The notes under the pieces: generated by a model
What the model saw: the letters and a program-made list of their open reading frames with translations, nothing else
Databases searched by the model: none
Told to the model about the DNA's origin: nothing
Program-made: the position numbers and the translations under genes
Shown here: one piece after another, positions 53,258-62,104 of the stretch
Position numbering within the stretch: position 1 is the stretch's first letter
Layout: each line of letters starts with the position of its first letter
Source of the DNA: Chelativorans petroleitrophicus
GTDB lineage: Bacteria; Pseudomonadota; Alphaproteobacteria; Rhizobiales; Rhizobiaceae
DNA: 64,000 nucleotides
Assembly: GCF_025398195.1 (NCBI RefSeq)
Contig: NZ_JAODNV010000004.1
Coordinates: 248,001 to 312,000 of the forward strand
Reading direction: 5' to 3'

Positions 53258-54466
53258 ATGGCTGAGGCCTACGTCTTTGACGCCGTGCGGACGCCGCGCG
53301 GCCGCGGCAAGAAGGACGGAGCGCTGCACGAAGTGCCGGCCGTGCGCCTTGCGGCAAAGGTTCTGGAAGCCGTGCGCGATCGCAACAGCCTCGATACGCA
53401 GCTGGTGGACGATATCATCTTCGGTTGTGTCGATCCCGTGGGCGAGGCGGGCTCCGTGATCCCGCGCGCAGCCGCTTTCGAGGCGGGCTATGATCTCCAT
53501 GCCCCGGGCATGCAGATTTCCCGCTTCTGCGCCTCGGGTCTCGATGCCATCAATCTGGGCGCGGCCAAGATTGCCGCAGGCTCCGATGAGATCGTGATCG
53601 CAGGCGGCGTGGAGAGCATGTCGCGCGTCGGTATGGCCGCTTCGGGCGGTGCGTGGTTCATGGACCCCTCCATTGGCTTGCCTGCCTATTTCATGCCTCA
53701 GGGCGTCTCCGCGGATCTGATCGCCACGAAATACGGCTTCTCGCGCGACGATGTGGATGCCTACGCGGTCGAGAGCCAGAAGCGGGCCAAGAACGCTTGG
53801 GACAAGGGTTATTTCAAGAGCTCCGTCATCCCGATCAAGGATCAGAACGGGCTCACCATCCTCGACCGCGACGAGCACATGCGCCCCGACACCGACATGC
53901 AGGCGCTCGCTTCGCTCAATCCGTCCTTCGCGGCGGTGGGCGAGATGGGCGGCTTCGACGCCGTGGCCGTGCAGCGCTACCCCGAGCTTGAATCCATCAA
54001 CCACGTGCATCATGCGGGGAACTCTTCGGGCATCGTTGACGGGGCAGCGGCCGTACTCCTGGGTTCTCGCAGGGCGGGCAAAGCCATCGGCGCAAAGCCG
54101 CGTGCCAAAATCAAGGCTTTCGCGAGCATCGGCTCCGAACCGGCTATCATGCTGACCGGGCCGATAGACGTCACGGAGAAGCTTCTGAAGAAGGCCAGGA
54201 TGAAGCTTTCCGACATCGATCTGTTCGAGCTCAATGAGGCCTTCGCCTCGGTCGTGCTGCGTTACATCCAGGCCTTCGACATCGACCCCGACAGGATCAA
54301 TGTGAATGGCGGCGCCATAGCCATGGGCCATCCCCTGGGCGCCACCGGCGCCATGATCTTCGGCACGGTTCTGGACGAGCTGGAGCGGCGCGACCTCAAC
54401 ACGGCTCTGGTCACGCTCTGTATAGGCGCCGGCATGGGCACGGCGACGATCATCGAGCGCGTCTAG
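53258..54466 (+). CDS. fadA: Acetyl-CoA C-acyltransferase (thiolase)
   Basis: The 402-residue thiolase carries out the last step of beta-oxidation. The acyl-cysteine is in [20 protein letters not shown] (about residue 91), followed by [12 protein letters not shown]. The histidine is in [20 protein letters not shown] (about 353) and the second cysteine in [15 protein letters not shown] (about 389). The sequence from [19 protein letters not shown] at the start is typical of the group that partners FadB-type multienzymes in alphaproteobacteria. A GGGAGACAGC ribosome binding site precedes the ATG. The FadB-type gene follows after 13 bp. Confidence 0.95.
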   Translation: MAEAYVFDAVRTPRGRGKKDGALHEVPAVRLAAKVLEAVRDRNSLDTQLVDDIIFGCVDPVGEAGSVIPRAAAFEAGYDLHAPGMQISRFCASGLDAINLGAAKIAAGSDEIVIAGGVESMSRVGMAASGGAWFMDPSIGLPAYFMPQGVSADLIATKYGFSRDDVDAYAVESQKRAKNAWDKGYFKSSVIPIKDQNGLTILDRDEHMRPDTDMQALASLNPSFAAVGEMGGFDAVAVQRYPELESINHVHHAGNSSGIVDGAAAVLLGSRRAGKAIGAKPRAKIKAFASIGSEPAIMLTGPIDVTEKLLKKARMKLSDIDLFELNEAFASVVLRYIQAFDIDPDRINVNGGAIAMGHPLGATGAMIFGTVLDELERRDLNTALVTLCIGAGMGTATIIERV

Positions 54467-54479
54467 AGGGGAGGAGGGG

Positions 54480-56702
54480 ATGATGGCTGACTACACCAAC
54501 TTCACCGTCGAGACCGACGCCGACGGCATCGCGCTCATCACTTGGGACATGCCCGGCCGCTCCATGAACGTCTTCACCGAAGAGGCGATGGACGAGCTTG
54601 ACCGGGTTATCGACCAGGTCGCAGGTGATGCCGGCATCAAGGGCGCTGTCTTCACGTCGGGCAAGAACACGTTCTCCGGCGGCGCCGACATCTCCATGCT
54701 GCACAAGATAATGACGCGGTTCCATGAGGAAAAAGCCCGGGACCGCGAGAAAGCCGTCCGGCAGCTCTTCGAGGAGGCAGGCCGCATGAGCTGGCTCTGG
54801 CGCAAGCTGGAGACGAGCGGCAAGCCCTGGGTATCCGCCATCAACGGTACCTGCATGGGCGGCGCCCTGGAGCTTTCGCTCGCCTGCCACGGCCGCGTCG
54901 TCGCGGATGAGGAGGCTGTCAGGCTTGCATTGCCCGAGGTGAAGATCGGCATCTTTCCCGGGGCGGGCGGAACGCAGCGCGTGCCGCGGCTGACGGGTGC
55001 CGAGGAAGCCCTGCGGATGATGACCAGCGGCCAGAACCTTTCGCCGCAAAAGGCGAAGGCCGTGGGTCTCGTGCATGAGGTCGTGCCGCGCCGCAGGCTG
55101 ATCGAAGCGGCCAGGAAGATGATCCTGGACGGCCTCCGCTCCGTGCAGCCCTGGGACGAGAAGGACTTCAAGGTGCCCGGCGGGCCGGTCTATTCCGCGG
55201 CGGGCGCCAATCTCTGGCCAGCGGCCATCGCCATCCTGCGCCGCGAGACCTATGGCAACTATCCCGGCGCCGCCGCGATCCTGAAATGCGTCTATGAAGG
55301 CCTGCTCGTGCCCTTCGAAACGGGCCTCAGGATCGAGCAGCGCTATTTCGCCCAGATTCTTCAGACGCGCGAAGCGGAAGCGATGAGCCGCTCCATGTTC
55401 ATCTCCCTGCAGGAGCTGAACAAGGGCGCCCGCCGCCCGAAGGACGTGCCTGCGCGCAAGCTTAAGAAAGTCGGCGTGCTCGGCGCTGGCTTCATGGGCG
55501 CGGGCATCACCTATGTCACGGCGAAAGCCGGTATTCCCGTGGTGCTGATCGATCGTGATCAGGAAACGGCGGACAGGGGCAAGGCCCATTCCGCCCGGCT
55601 GATGGACGACCTCATCAAGAAGGGCCGCGCCACGGAGGCGGAGAAGGAAAAGCTTCTGTCCCTCATCACCGCAACGCCGGATTACGCGGCGCTCGAAGGA
55701 GCCGATCTCGTCATTGAGGCGGTGTTCGAGGATTCGGACGTGAAGAAGGAGGTGATCCAAAAGGCCGAAGCGTTCCTCAAATCCTCCTCTATTTTCGCCT
55801 CCAACACCTCGACCATCCCGATCAAGGGCCTGGCGAAGAATTCAAAGCGCCCCGGGAATTTCATCGGCATTCACTTCTTCTCGCCTGTGGAGCGCATGAT
55901 GCTGGTGGAGATCATCCAGGGCAGAAAGACAGGCGAGAAGGCGCTGGCCGTGGCGATGGACTATGCTCGCGCCATCCGCAAAACGCCGATCGTGGTCAAC
56001 GACACGCGCGGCTTCTATGTGAACCGCTGCGTGCTGCGCTACATGCAGGAAGCCTATTCCATGCTGGCCGAGGGCGTGCCCGCGCCCATGATCGAGAATG
56101 CGGCCAGGATGGCCGGCATGCCTGTCGGCCCGCTGGCGCTGACCGACGAGACGGCCATTGATCTTGCACAGAAGATTATGAGACAGACCGTCCGCGATCT
56201 TGGCGAGAAGGCCGTCGACCCGCGTCACATGGAGCTGATCGACACGATGGCCGACAAACATGGGCGCCTGGGCCGCAAGAACGGCAAGGGGTTTTACGAA
56301 TATCCGCCGAAGCCCGCGAAGAAATACCTCTGGCCGGGCCTGAAAGAGCTCTACCCGCAGCAGGCCCCGGAAAAGATCGATGTCGAAGAGCTCAAGGCCC
56401 GCTTCCTCTATGTCATCGCGCTCGAGGCCGCGCGCGTCATGGAGGAAGGCATCGTGACAGACCCGCGCGAGGCGGATGTGGGCTCCATCCTCGCCTTCGG
56501 CTTCGCGCCCTATACAGGCGGCGTGCTGTCCTTCATTGACGGTGTGGGCACGGGCGAATTCGTCCGGCGCGCGCAGGACCTGCAGAAGAAATACGGCAAG
56601 CAGTTCAAGCCGCCGAAGCTGCTTCTGCAGATGGCCGAAAACGGGGAAAGCTTCTACGAGCGCTTCAGGCCGGAGACAGGTCAACTGGTAAAGGCTGCCT
56701 GA
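54480..56702 (+). CDS. fadB: Multifunctional enoyl-CoA hydratase/3-hydroxyacyl-CoA dehydrogenase (FadB/FadJ type)
   Basis: The 740-residue protein joins two beta-oxidation steps. The crotonase half (about 1-300) has VFTSGKNTFSGGADISMLHK, INGTCMGGALELSLACHGRV and PEVKIGIFPGAGGTQRVPRL with both catalytic glutamates. The dehydrogenase half begins with the NAD loop VGVLGAGFMGAGITYVTAKA (about 330) and continues with DLVIEAVFEDSDVKKEVIQK, FIGIHFFSPVERMMLVEII and a second 3HCDH domain near the C-terminus (FAPYTGGVLSFIDGVGTGEF). Two ATG codons (54480, 54483) leave the first residue uncertain. With the thiolase upstream it forms the usual fadBA-like pair; the order fadA-fadB is common in rhizobia. 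Confidence 0.95.
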   Translation: MMADYTNFTVETDADGIALITWDMPGRSMNVFTEEAMDELDRVIDQVAGDAGIKGAVFTSGKNTFSGGADISMLHKIMTRFHEEKARDREKAVRQLFEEAGRMSWLWRKLETSGKPWVSAINGTCMGGALELSLACHGRVVADEEAVRLALPEVKIGIFPGAGGTQRVPRLTGAEEALRMMTSGQNLSPQKAKAVGLVHEVVPRRRLIEAARKMILDGLRSVQPWDEKDFKVPGGPVYSAAGANLWPAAIAILRRETYGNYPGAAAILKCVYEGLLVPFETGLRIEQRYFAQILQTREAEAMSRSMFISLQELNKGARRPKDVPARKLKKVGVLGAGFMGAGITYVTAKAGIPVVLIDRDQETADRGKAHSARLMDDLIKKGRATEAEKEKLLSLITATPDYAALEGADLVIEAVFEDSDVKKEVIQKAEAFLKSSSIFASNTSTIPIKGLAKNSKRPGNFIGIHFFSPVERMMLVEIIQGRKTGEKALAVAMDYARAIRKTPIVVNDTRGFYVNRCVLRYMQEAYSMLAEGVPAPMIENAARMAGMPVGPLALTDETAIDLAQKIMRQTVRDLGEKAVDPRHMELIDTMADKHGRLGRKNGKGFYEYPPKPAKKYLWPGLKELYPQQAPEKIDVEELKARFLYVIALEAARVMEEGIVTDPREADVGSILAFGFAPYTGGVLSFIDGVGTGEFVRRAQDLQKKYGKQFKPPKLLLQMAENGESFYERFRPETGQLVKAA

Positions 56703-56707
56703 CCTCC

Positions 56708-57256
56708 ATGTATGTCTGGTTCCGGCTACTGCGCGTTGCCGCCACTCGCAATCGCCGCGGTCCATTCCAGATCGGCGGAGAGAGCCGGCTTTCCTTCCGC
56801 TGCCTGCCGACTGACGTCGATATGAATCTCCATCTCAACAATGCCCGCTACATGATGTTGGCCGACCTCGGCCGGATGGACATCTTCTTTCGTTGCGGAC
56901 TGATGAGATTGGCGCGTAAGAGAGGCTGGGCCCCCTTGCTTGGCGGTCTTCAGACGGCCTTCGTGCGCGAAATCCGGCTCTGGCAGCGTTTCGAGATCGT
57001 CTCCACCATCGAGACATGGGCAGGAACGAATGTAATCGGCCGGCACCGTTTCCTGCTGGATGACGGCACCACCGCCGCCATCATCCTGACCACGGCCGGG
57101 GTCTATGACTTCCGCAACCGGGGCTTTCTCAAGATGGAGGAGGTCATGGCCGAAATCGGCCACACTGCGCCGCCGCCCAGAGAGCCCAGCGAAGAAGAGC
57201 GGGCCTTCACGGCTGTGCATCGCGATCTGCGGCGGATTGCGAAGAATGGCCGTTGA
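56708..57256 (+). CDS. Thioesterase (hotdog-fold) family protein
   Basis: The 182-residue protein has the hotdog-fold thioesterase pattern: RLSFRCLPTDVDMNLHLNNA (the D-N-H-NN motif that holds the catalytic acid, about residues 28-47), RYMMLADLGRMDIFFRCGLM, FVREIRLWQRFEIVSTIETW and RHRFLLDDGTTAAIILTTAG. It resembles the THEM6/YbgC-like subgroup that is frequent in alphaproteobacteria. It starts 5 bp after the FadB-type gene, so it may release acyl-CoA intermediates during beta-oxidation or rescue CoA; this role is inferred from position. No signal peptide is evident. Confidence 0.9.
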   Translation: MYVWFRLLRVAATRNRRGPFQIGGESRLSFRCLPTDVDMNLHLNNARYMMLADLGRMDIFFRCGLMRLARKRGWAPLLGGLQTAFVREIRLWQRFEIVSTIETWAGTNVIGRHRFLLDDGTTAAIILTTAGVYDFRNRGFLKMEEVMAEIGHTAPPPREPSEEERAFTAVHRDLRRIAKNGR

Positions 57257-57445
57257 GCGCAGCCAGTCGGGCTGCATAACGCGGCTGATCGCCCGGCTGC
57301 CCTGATGAACTAAGGGTTAGAAGGGCCGTGCAGTGTATACACAAGCCGAGTCACGGCGAATCAAAACGTGACCTCCGCGGCCGGGCGTCCGCCCGATTTC
57401 CCCTATAGGCGTTAACGGAATTGCAAGCCTTCGGGGGACGTCAAA

Positions 57446-57805
57446 ATGAAGTTTTTCTATCGCCGGTCCGCGGCGCGCACGTTCGTTGGCGCCGTCATGC
57501 TGGCTCTCCTTCCCGCGATAGCCTATGCCCAGTGCGGCGGCGCCTCATGGTATGCGCTCACGTCTAAGACCGCCTCCGGCGAGCGGATGAACCCAGCGGC
57601 ATTCACCGCCGCCCACCGGAGCCTACCCTTTGGAACAAAGGTCAAGGTGATCAACCGCAGGAACGGCCAGGCGGTCACTGTGCGCATCAATGACCGCGGC
57701 CCCTTCGTGAAAGGCCGCATTCTGGATCTGTCGAAGGCGGCGGCGGAGAAGCTCGGTTTCCTGAGGGCCGGGCTTACCCAGGTATGTCTGGAGGCTTTGG
57801 ACTGA
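57446..57805 (+). CDS. rlpA: RlpA-like septal/peptidoglycan protein (double-psi beta-barrel)
   Basis: The 119-residue exported protein has a Sec signal (residues 1-28, cleaved at AYAQ) and then only the double-psi beta-barrel of Rlp[61 protein letters not shown] and [20 protein letters not shown], with the catalytic aspartate in NDRGPF. The SPOR domain of longer RlpA proteins is absent, as in many alphaproteobacterial versions. Such proteins bind or cut glycan strands lacking stem peptides. Two cysteines (about 30 and 115) could form a disulfide. It ends 18 bp before a duplicated scrap of the SMP-30 gene. Confidence 0.92.
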   Translation: MKFFYRRSAARTFVGAVMLALLPAIAYAQCGGASWYALTSKTASGERMNPAAFTAAHRSLPFGTKVKVINRRNGQAVTVRINDRGPFVKGRILDLSKAAAEKLGFLRAGLTQVCLEALD

Positions 57806-57822
57806 GGCCGCCTGCAGAAGCA

Positions 57823-57871
57823 CAGAAGCACGGCGGGTGGAGCCGACCTTCCACCTCCAGATCGGCCAAGG
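57823..57871 (-). pseudogene. Duplicated 3' scrap of an SMP-30 lactonase gene
   Basis: On the minus strand the segment reads LADLEVEGRLHPP, nearly the C-terminus of the intact SMP-30 gene (LIDLEVEGRLDPP). At the DNA level about 49 bp match 58649-58697 with few differences (AGAAGCACGG, then CTCCAGATCG, shared). Only the last 17 codons or so remain. It marks either an old duplicate of the lactonase gene or one end of an inserted segment. Confidence 0.75.
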
Positions 57872-57920
57872 AGCCTCCGGCCCGCGATCAGCTCTGCGTT
57901 ACGTGGCCTGAGAATCGAAT

Positions 57921-57944
57921 GTCTGCCGGCAAAGGCCGGCAGAC
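57921..57944. terminator. Terminator between the rlpA-like gene and the 110-codon gene
   Basis: GTCTGCCGGC and GCCGGCAGAC form a perfect 10-bp stem with an AAAG loop, followed by ATTTTGCTCATTTTT on the + strand. It would end transcription coming from rlpA and may also act on the minus strand gene that ends 40 bp to the right. Confidence 0.85.
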
Positions 57945-57983
57945 ATTTTGCTCATTTTTCGCTGATCTTAAATCCCGCTTCCA

Positions 57984-58316
57984 TCAGACCGGGTCCTGCT
58001 TCGGGTCCGGAAACAGCGCCTGAAGTTCTTCCAGAGAATTTATCTCGGTCGAGAATGCGTGCCTTTCGATGTTCCTCTGATTTTCCTGAATTACCGACTG
58101 CAGGCTGCTCCTTCCGACGGATTTCAGCTGCTCCCGGATGAAGTCCTTCGTTCCCGGGCTGAATTCCGAGCTCGTGTCTTCAAGGTCTAGGATGGCCAAT
58201 GCGGGGATCAGGGAGGTTTCCATGTAGTTGGGCGCGCGATAGTCCTCGAGGTGGCGCCGCTCGCTAGGGGTAAGCTCTGCCTTTTCCTGAAGATAATTGT
58301 GCAGCCTGTCGGCCAT
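57984..58316 (-). CDS. Hypothetical protein of 110 residues
   Basis: I do not recognise the family. The product is hydrophilic, helical and acidic, with no signal or membrane segment. Notable parts are SERRHLEDYRAPNYMETSLI (about residues 18-37), a short hydrophobic ALAILDLE, and QLKSVGRSSLQSVIQENQRN. Codon use is less GC-extreme than in the neighbouring genes. The gene lies between the SMP-30 scrap (57823-57871) and the intact SMP-30 gene, that is, within a segment flanked by direct repeats, which suggests acquisition. I see no clear ribosome binding site on the minus strand before the ATG. It could be an orphan antitoxin, an effector or a simple regulator, but nothing in the sequence decides. 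Confidence 0.6.
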   Translation of the reverse strand: MADRLHNYLQEKAELTPSERRHLEDYRAPNYMETSLIPALAILDLEDTSSEFSPGTKDFIREQLKSVGRSSLQSVIQENQRNIERHAFSTEINSLEELQALFPDPKQDPV

Positions 58317-58645
58317 ATGGCCTCTCAGCCGAAGATCAGATGGATGCGGCCGGCCACCGTGCCCCCTGTTTGATGCGAGCGCACTTCAAGTGCTGCAAAC
58401 GCTACTCTGCTGCGGCTTGAGGACAGCGCGGGTTTTTGCCAGCGAAAACGGGCCGCTCCCTTACACGATACTTTTTGGCAGGCTCTGCTCGGGCCTGATC
58501 CGGCTTTGCTTCACCCGTGCGGATTTTCCTTTCGGGGGATATAAATATCGAGCTAGCCGCCCCGCCGCGCGATGGCGCCTGCTTACTTGAAACGCGGGCG
58601 ATGCCGCGGCTCTAACATCATGGCAACGGCGGCGGGTCCGGGTGC
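58317..58645. other. 329 bp without a recognisable gene
   Basis: This gap lies between the 110-codon gene and the SMP-30 gene. The sequence includes a T-rich run near 58480, an AT-rich near-palindrome GATATAAATATC near 58539, and no convincing protein frame. It may hold the promoter of the 110-codon gene at its left edge. The right edge joins the direct repeat copy that is the SMP-30 3' end. Confidence 0.5.
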
Positions 58646-59524
58646 CTACAGAAGCACGGGCGGATCGAGCCGGCCCTCCACTTCCAGATCGATCAGGAAG
58701 GTTTTCCCGGCATGGGGATCGGCCTTGCGTGCTTCCTCATCCATGCCGGAGAACGCCGAGGTCGCCACGAGACGGCGCGCATCGCGGCCGATGAAGGCGG
58801 GGCAGGAGATCTGCCGCGCTGGCATGCGGATCGAGCGGATCAGCTCGCCCCGCGGACTCCAGGCGTCGATCCGCGCCCCGCCCCAGCGGGCATTCCAGAT
58901 CGTGCCCTGAGCGTCGGTTACCGAGCCATCGATGCCGCCCGGCATCTGGTTGCCGTCGACGGTGAGCACCGGTTCATCTACGGGCAGGCCTGTTTCCGGG
59001 TCGCAGGCCACGCGATAGAGCCGGTTCTCGCGCGTATCGGCAAAATAGCCGATGGCGCCGTCGGGCGAGAAACAGATCGAATTGGGCACGGTGATGTGGG
59101 AGAAGAGCCGGCGCACCTCGCCTTTGAAGAACCAGTAGATCGTGCCTGCCCGCTCCTCGCTCGTCTTGCTCATCGTGCTGAACCAGAGCGCGCCGCAAGG
59201 ATGAGGCCGCGCGTCGTTGGACCGGGTGTCGGGGCGGTCCGCCTCTACCTCCGCCAGCATCGTCAGCCGGCCGGTGGCGCGGTCGCGTATCTGCAGGCCC
59301 GTTTCCGTGACGAGAAGTTGGCGCTCCTCGTCGATATCGGCCAATGCGCTCGCCATCAGTGGCAGCTCGTGCACCCGCGTTTCGCCGCCTGAAAGGGGAT
59401 GCTCAAGAAGCTTGCATTCCACGATGTTGAACCAAAACAGCGTGTCGATGCGCGCGTCATAGGTCGGCCCCTCGCCTAGGCGGCAGGCTATATCCGACAA
59501 TACCGAAACCTCGATCTCACTCAT
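58646..59524 (-). CDS. SMP-30/gluconolactonase family sugar lactonase
   Basis: SMP-30 family lactonases are six-bladed propellers that open sugar lactones with a divalent metal. The product (292 residues from the ATG at 59524) has CRLGEGPTYDARIDTLFWFN at the start with the metal glutamate, NDARPHPCGALWFSTMSKTS (about residue 105), ITVPNSICFSPDGAIGYFAD (about 149) and QMPGGIDGSVTDAQGTIWNA with the metal aspartate (about 199). The frame continues far upstream (to 59932), but that part lacks protein character. The SDR dehydrogenase on the same strand at 62126 would be its natural partner in sugar oxidation, yet they are separated by an unrelated + strand cassette. Confidence 0.93.
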   Translation of the reverse strand: MSEIEVSVLSDIACRLGEGPTYDARIDTLFWFNIVECKLLEHPLSGGETRVHELPLMASALADIDEERQLLVTETGLQIRDRATGRLTMLAEVEADRPDTRSNDARPHPCGALWFSTMSKTSEERAGTIYWFFKGEVRRLFSHITVPNSICFSPDGAIGYFADTRENRLYRVACDPETGLPVDEPVLTVDGNQMPGGIDGSVTDAQGTIWNARWGGARIDAWSPRGELIRSIRMPARQISCPAFIGRDARRLVATSAFSGMDEEARKADPHAGKTFLIDLEVEGRLDPPVLL

Positions 59525-59752
59525 GATGCCTCTTCTCGTCATGCGAGCAGCGCGGCCGATCACTGGCCGCCGCAAGCCTACAGGCTTCGACCCCGAATAG
59601 GAACTGCCTGCCATGGCGCCCGACTTCCCGGCGCCTTTCCTGGAGCGCGCCAGCCACGCGCCGATAGCAACAAGCGAATTCGGCATAGGCGCTGTGAACA
59701 ATAGGATGTTGCCATCTGTCAATCCATCCGCGGCGAAAGGTGAACCAGACAA

Positions 59753-60562
59753 ATGCCCGCCTCGATTTTCGGCCCACGAGCAGGCCATGCACCCGCCACA
59801 AGGCACATAGGCGCTGACCTGCCCGCTGTTCCTTTCTCTTCGGCGCCGCAACGGGCGGATGTCAATTTGCGATCCTCCCTGCTGGGCGGCGGTCTCGACA
59901 GCAAAGCCGCCGGGAATGCGGCTGCCGTCCATGCTCCGGCCTGCGCGCGGTCAGCCACGGGGGTGGTTTACCGGCTCGTCAATGGCCGGCCCGCCGCTGC
60001 CAGCGGCTCACGCTTCGGGCGTGAATGCAAGAAATTGGCGGCAACGCTCACGACCGATGAAGCAAAACTGATCGAAAACGGCATATTCCGCGGCAGCGAA
60101 GCGACCGAGGCGATCGAGCATCTCCTTGAAGGGGGTCACGGCAACCACCCGGAAGCTGAAGAATTCGAAAGCTCCGCCTCGGAGCTGTCGGAGGATGACG
60201 ACTTTTCGGACGTGGATGATTTCGCATCGAGCGACGACGAAGCCGCCGAGGCGAGCGAACTGGCGGAGATGTCAGGTGCCGATAATCTTTCCGAGGCAGG
60301 CGAGCCGGCCGAAGGCATGGCATGGGAGAGCGGCGAGCATTCCCATGCCCATGAAGCACCCGAGGCACCGGAATTTACCGACATCTTCGGCCTTGCGCTG
60401 GGTCCTGCGCGGTGGGTCAGCGCCGTCTTCCGGGCAGGGCTTGCCGGAAAGGATACGATAGAGGCACTTGCGGCCTATCGACAGAGGAAAGCCGAGGTTT
60501 TCGCCCTCGAAAGGGAGATGATCGCGAAGCTCGGCGCGTGCGGACTTCCCGCGCATGTGTGA
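59753..60562 (+). CDS. Unrecognised acidic protein, first gene of an unknown pair
   Basis: I do not recognise the family. The product (269 residues) is probably translated from ATG 59753, which has an AAAGGTGA site 10 bases ahead; ATG 59859 is an alternative. Residues 60-125 look folded (VYRLVNGRPAAASG, KLAATLTTDEAKLIENGIFR). Residues 130-210 are strikingly acidic and low in complexity (ELSEDDDFSDVDDFASSDDE, then many Glu, Ala and Ser). Residues 215-269 return to a helical domain (TDIFGLALGPARWVSAVFRA, DTIEALAAYRQRKAEVFALE). The stop overlaps the next ATG (ATGTGTGA), so the two genes are co-translated. No signal peptide. The acidic belt may mimic or bind a basic partner; that is conjecture. 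Confidence 0.72.
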   Translation: MPASIFGPRAGHAPATRHIGADLPAVPFSSAPQRADVNLRSSLLGGGLDSKAAGNAAAVHAPACARSATGVVYRLVNGRPAAASGSRFGRECKKLAATLTTDEAKLIENGIFRGSEATEAIEHLLEGGHGNHPEAEEFESSASELSEDDDFSDVDDFASSDDEAAEASELAEMSGADNLSEAGEPAEGMAWESGEHSHAHEAPEAPEFTDIFGLALGPARWVSAVFRAGLAGKDTIEALAAYRQRKAEVFALEREMIAKLGACGLPAHV

Positions 60563-61793
60563 GGAGATCGAACAAGCGCTTAAGGAAGCGCGGCACCCGA
60601 AGAACTTCGCCCGTCGCCGCGCGCTGATAGGCGACGTTGCCGCCAGGATCAGCCGGCTGGCGCTGAACGCCACGGCGCGTTCCCACGCCGGCGTCACGCT
60701 CGCGGAGCAGCTGGCCGGAGGGTTGGCGCACCGGGCCGAAGAGTATCGGCGCATGGCAAACGCCGAATTCGTGGCGGCGGTAAAGTTCGGCAGCAGATGT
60801 GCCGAAATGCTCGGGTCACTCGTCGCTGTCGGCGGCGCGCCGGTCCACATGGCGAAAAACGCAGCCGGGATAGCGGGCGCGGAGGCTGCAAAGCACGCGA
60901 TCGAAACAGTTCTCGGCGGTCTCACCATAGCTGAATCGGGACTTTCGATCGCCGCGGGCGGTATGGATTTTTGGGCAGATTTCGAGCGCCTGAGAATGAA
61001 TGAAGAGAACCTTCGCGTGGTTCAGAAGAGCGAATCCATTCTGAAACCCGATACGAAGGAGACGCTGGGGCAGAAGTTCCGCCAGCAGGGGCGCTACATC
61101 AAGCGTCAGATGGCGGGAACGGGCGTAAATATGGCCGGCGACGCCATCAAAGTGGGCGGCGGGGCTGCGCTGGCCACTGCTGCCGGCGCGGCTGTCGGCG
61201 CGCCCATGCTCGCGGCCGGTGCGGGTCTGGGCCTGGCGGGCGATCTGTTTCGGGGCCTAGCAGTACGGAAGGAGGCTGTATCACAGGGCAGCGAGGCGTC
61301 CGAAATGGCTAAGCGGAAGCTAAAACGCCGACATGTCGCGCATCTGGTGGACCGTCTGGGTCTGCCCGCCGCCATCCGCGCCACTGAGGCAGAGATGGAC
61401 CGCGCACAGGTCACCGTTGCCCAGGCGAAGCTCTTCCGGGTGATCGACAAGGTTCTGAAGAAGGAAGGCCGGACAGGGCGGCCCCGCAGCCCGCACCAGC
61501 GGTATCGATCGGTCGTCAAGGCGCTCGACGATCTCAAGCGCGGGCGCAAGACGACTCTCGTCGGCAGGGATGTCGATCGCATGCGGGATATTCTTGCCGA
61601 GCTCGTTGCATCTAGGCCGGGTGCAGGCGGGCCGGATGTCTCCGCATTTGAGGGAAGGGCGGGCGAGATCCGCTCCAGATTTTACGCCCTGCTTCTTGAA
61701 GGCGAACGGGCCACGCGCTCGCGGCGTTGGAGTTCGTCCGCCAGCAAGCCGGGGACACGTTCGGCAGGCGCATCTACCGCGAGCTCAAGATGA
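60555..61793 (+). CDS. Unrecognised helical protein with glycine-rich hydrophobic hairpin, frame broken near the end
   Basis: This is the second gene of the pair. The reading frame gives 412 residues. The N-terminal part is helical and charged. A first weakly hydrophobic region (about residues 95-135, AGIAGAEAAKHAIETVLGGL) and a strongly glycine/alanine-rich one (about 195-235, GGGAALATAAGAAVGAPMLA) look like membrane-inserting or oligomerising helices of the glycine-zipper kind. After about residue 240 it is basic and helical (KRKLKRRHVAHLVDRLGLPA, FRVIDKVLKKEGRTGRPRSP). From about residue 387 the frame turns into an Arg/Ser-rich nonsense tail. The natural continuation lies in another frame (61715-62104), so one base has probably been lost near 61705-61716. 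I do not recognise a family. Confidence 0.7.
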   Translation: MCEEIEQALKEARHPKNFARRRALIGDVAARISRLALNATARSHAGVTLAEQLAGGLAHRAEEYRRMANAEFVAAVKFGSRCAEMLGSLVAVGGAPVHMAKNAAGIAGAEAAKHAIETVLGGLTIAESGLSIAAGGMDFWADFERLRMNEENLRVVQKSESILKPDTKETLGQKFRQQGRYIKRQMAGTGVNMAGDAIKVGGGAALATAAGAAVGAPMLAAGAGLGLAGDLFRGLAVRKEAVSQGSEASEMAKRKLKRRHVAHLVDRLGLPAAIRATEAEMDRAQVTVAQAKLFRVIDKVLKKEGRTGRPRSPHQRYRSVVKALDDLKRGRKTTLVGRDVDRMRDILAELVASRPGAGGPDVSAFEGRAGEIRSRFYALLLEGERATRSRRWSSSASKPGTRSAGASTASSR

Positions 61794-62104
61794 AGCTCTT
61801 GCCGCGAGGCCTTCGCCAGAATCCGGAGAGGTGCTTGGTAAAGCGCGTCGCCAAACAGATGAAGGCGGACGGCAAATATGAGCTCTGGCAAATCCAGAAG
61901 GACTTTCCGCCGCTCCTCAGCGCGGAGATCAGCCGGCGCTCCCGCCTGCCGGTATGGAAGGTGCTGAGGGTGCAGCGCACCGATGCCCGGCCGGGGCCGG
62001 ACGTCCGCGCGCCTGTTTCTCGGTCCGATCAGGAAAGGACAGGAAAGAAACCGGTGGTTACCGTCGATGCCGATCTGGTTACGCGGATAGACATCGACCT
62101 GTAG
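61727..62104 (+). pseudogene. Frameshifted C-terminal part of the preceding gene
   Basis: In the shifted frame, ALAALEFVRQQAGDTFGRRI follows smoothly on RFYALLLEGERAT of the previous gene if the base lost near 61715 is restored. The segment then continues as a helical, basic domain (IYRELKMKLLPRGLRQNPER, CLVKRVAKQMKADGKYELWQ) and ends VVTVDADLVTRIDIDL. No ribosome binding site precedes the TTG at 61727, so separate translation is unlikely. The intact protein would have about 515 residues. A sequencing error or a recoding event are alternatives to gene decay. Confidence 0.65.

Noticed and set aside
59525-59932. N-terminal extension of the SMP-30 lactonase to 59932
   Set aside because: The ATG at 59524 gives the normal family start; the extension is Arg/Gly-rich and overlaps the start of the gene on the other strand.
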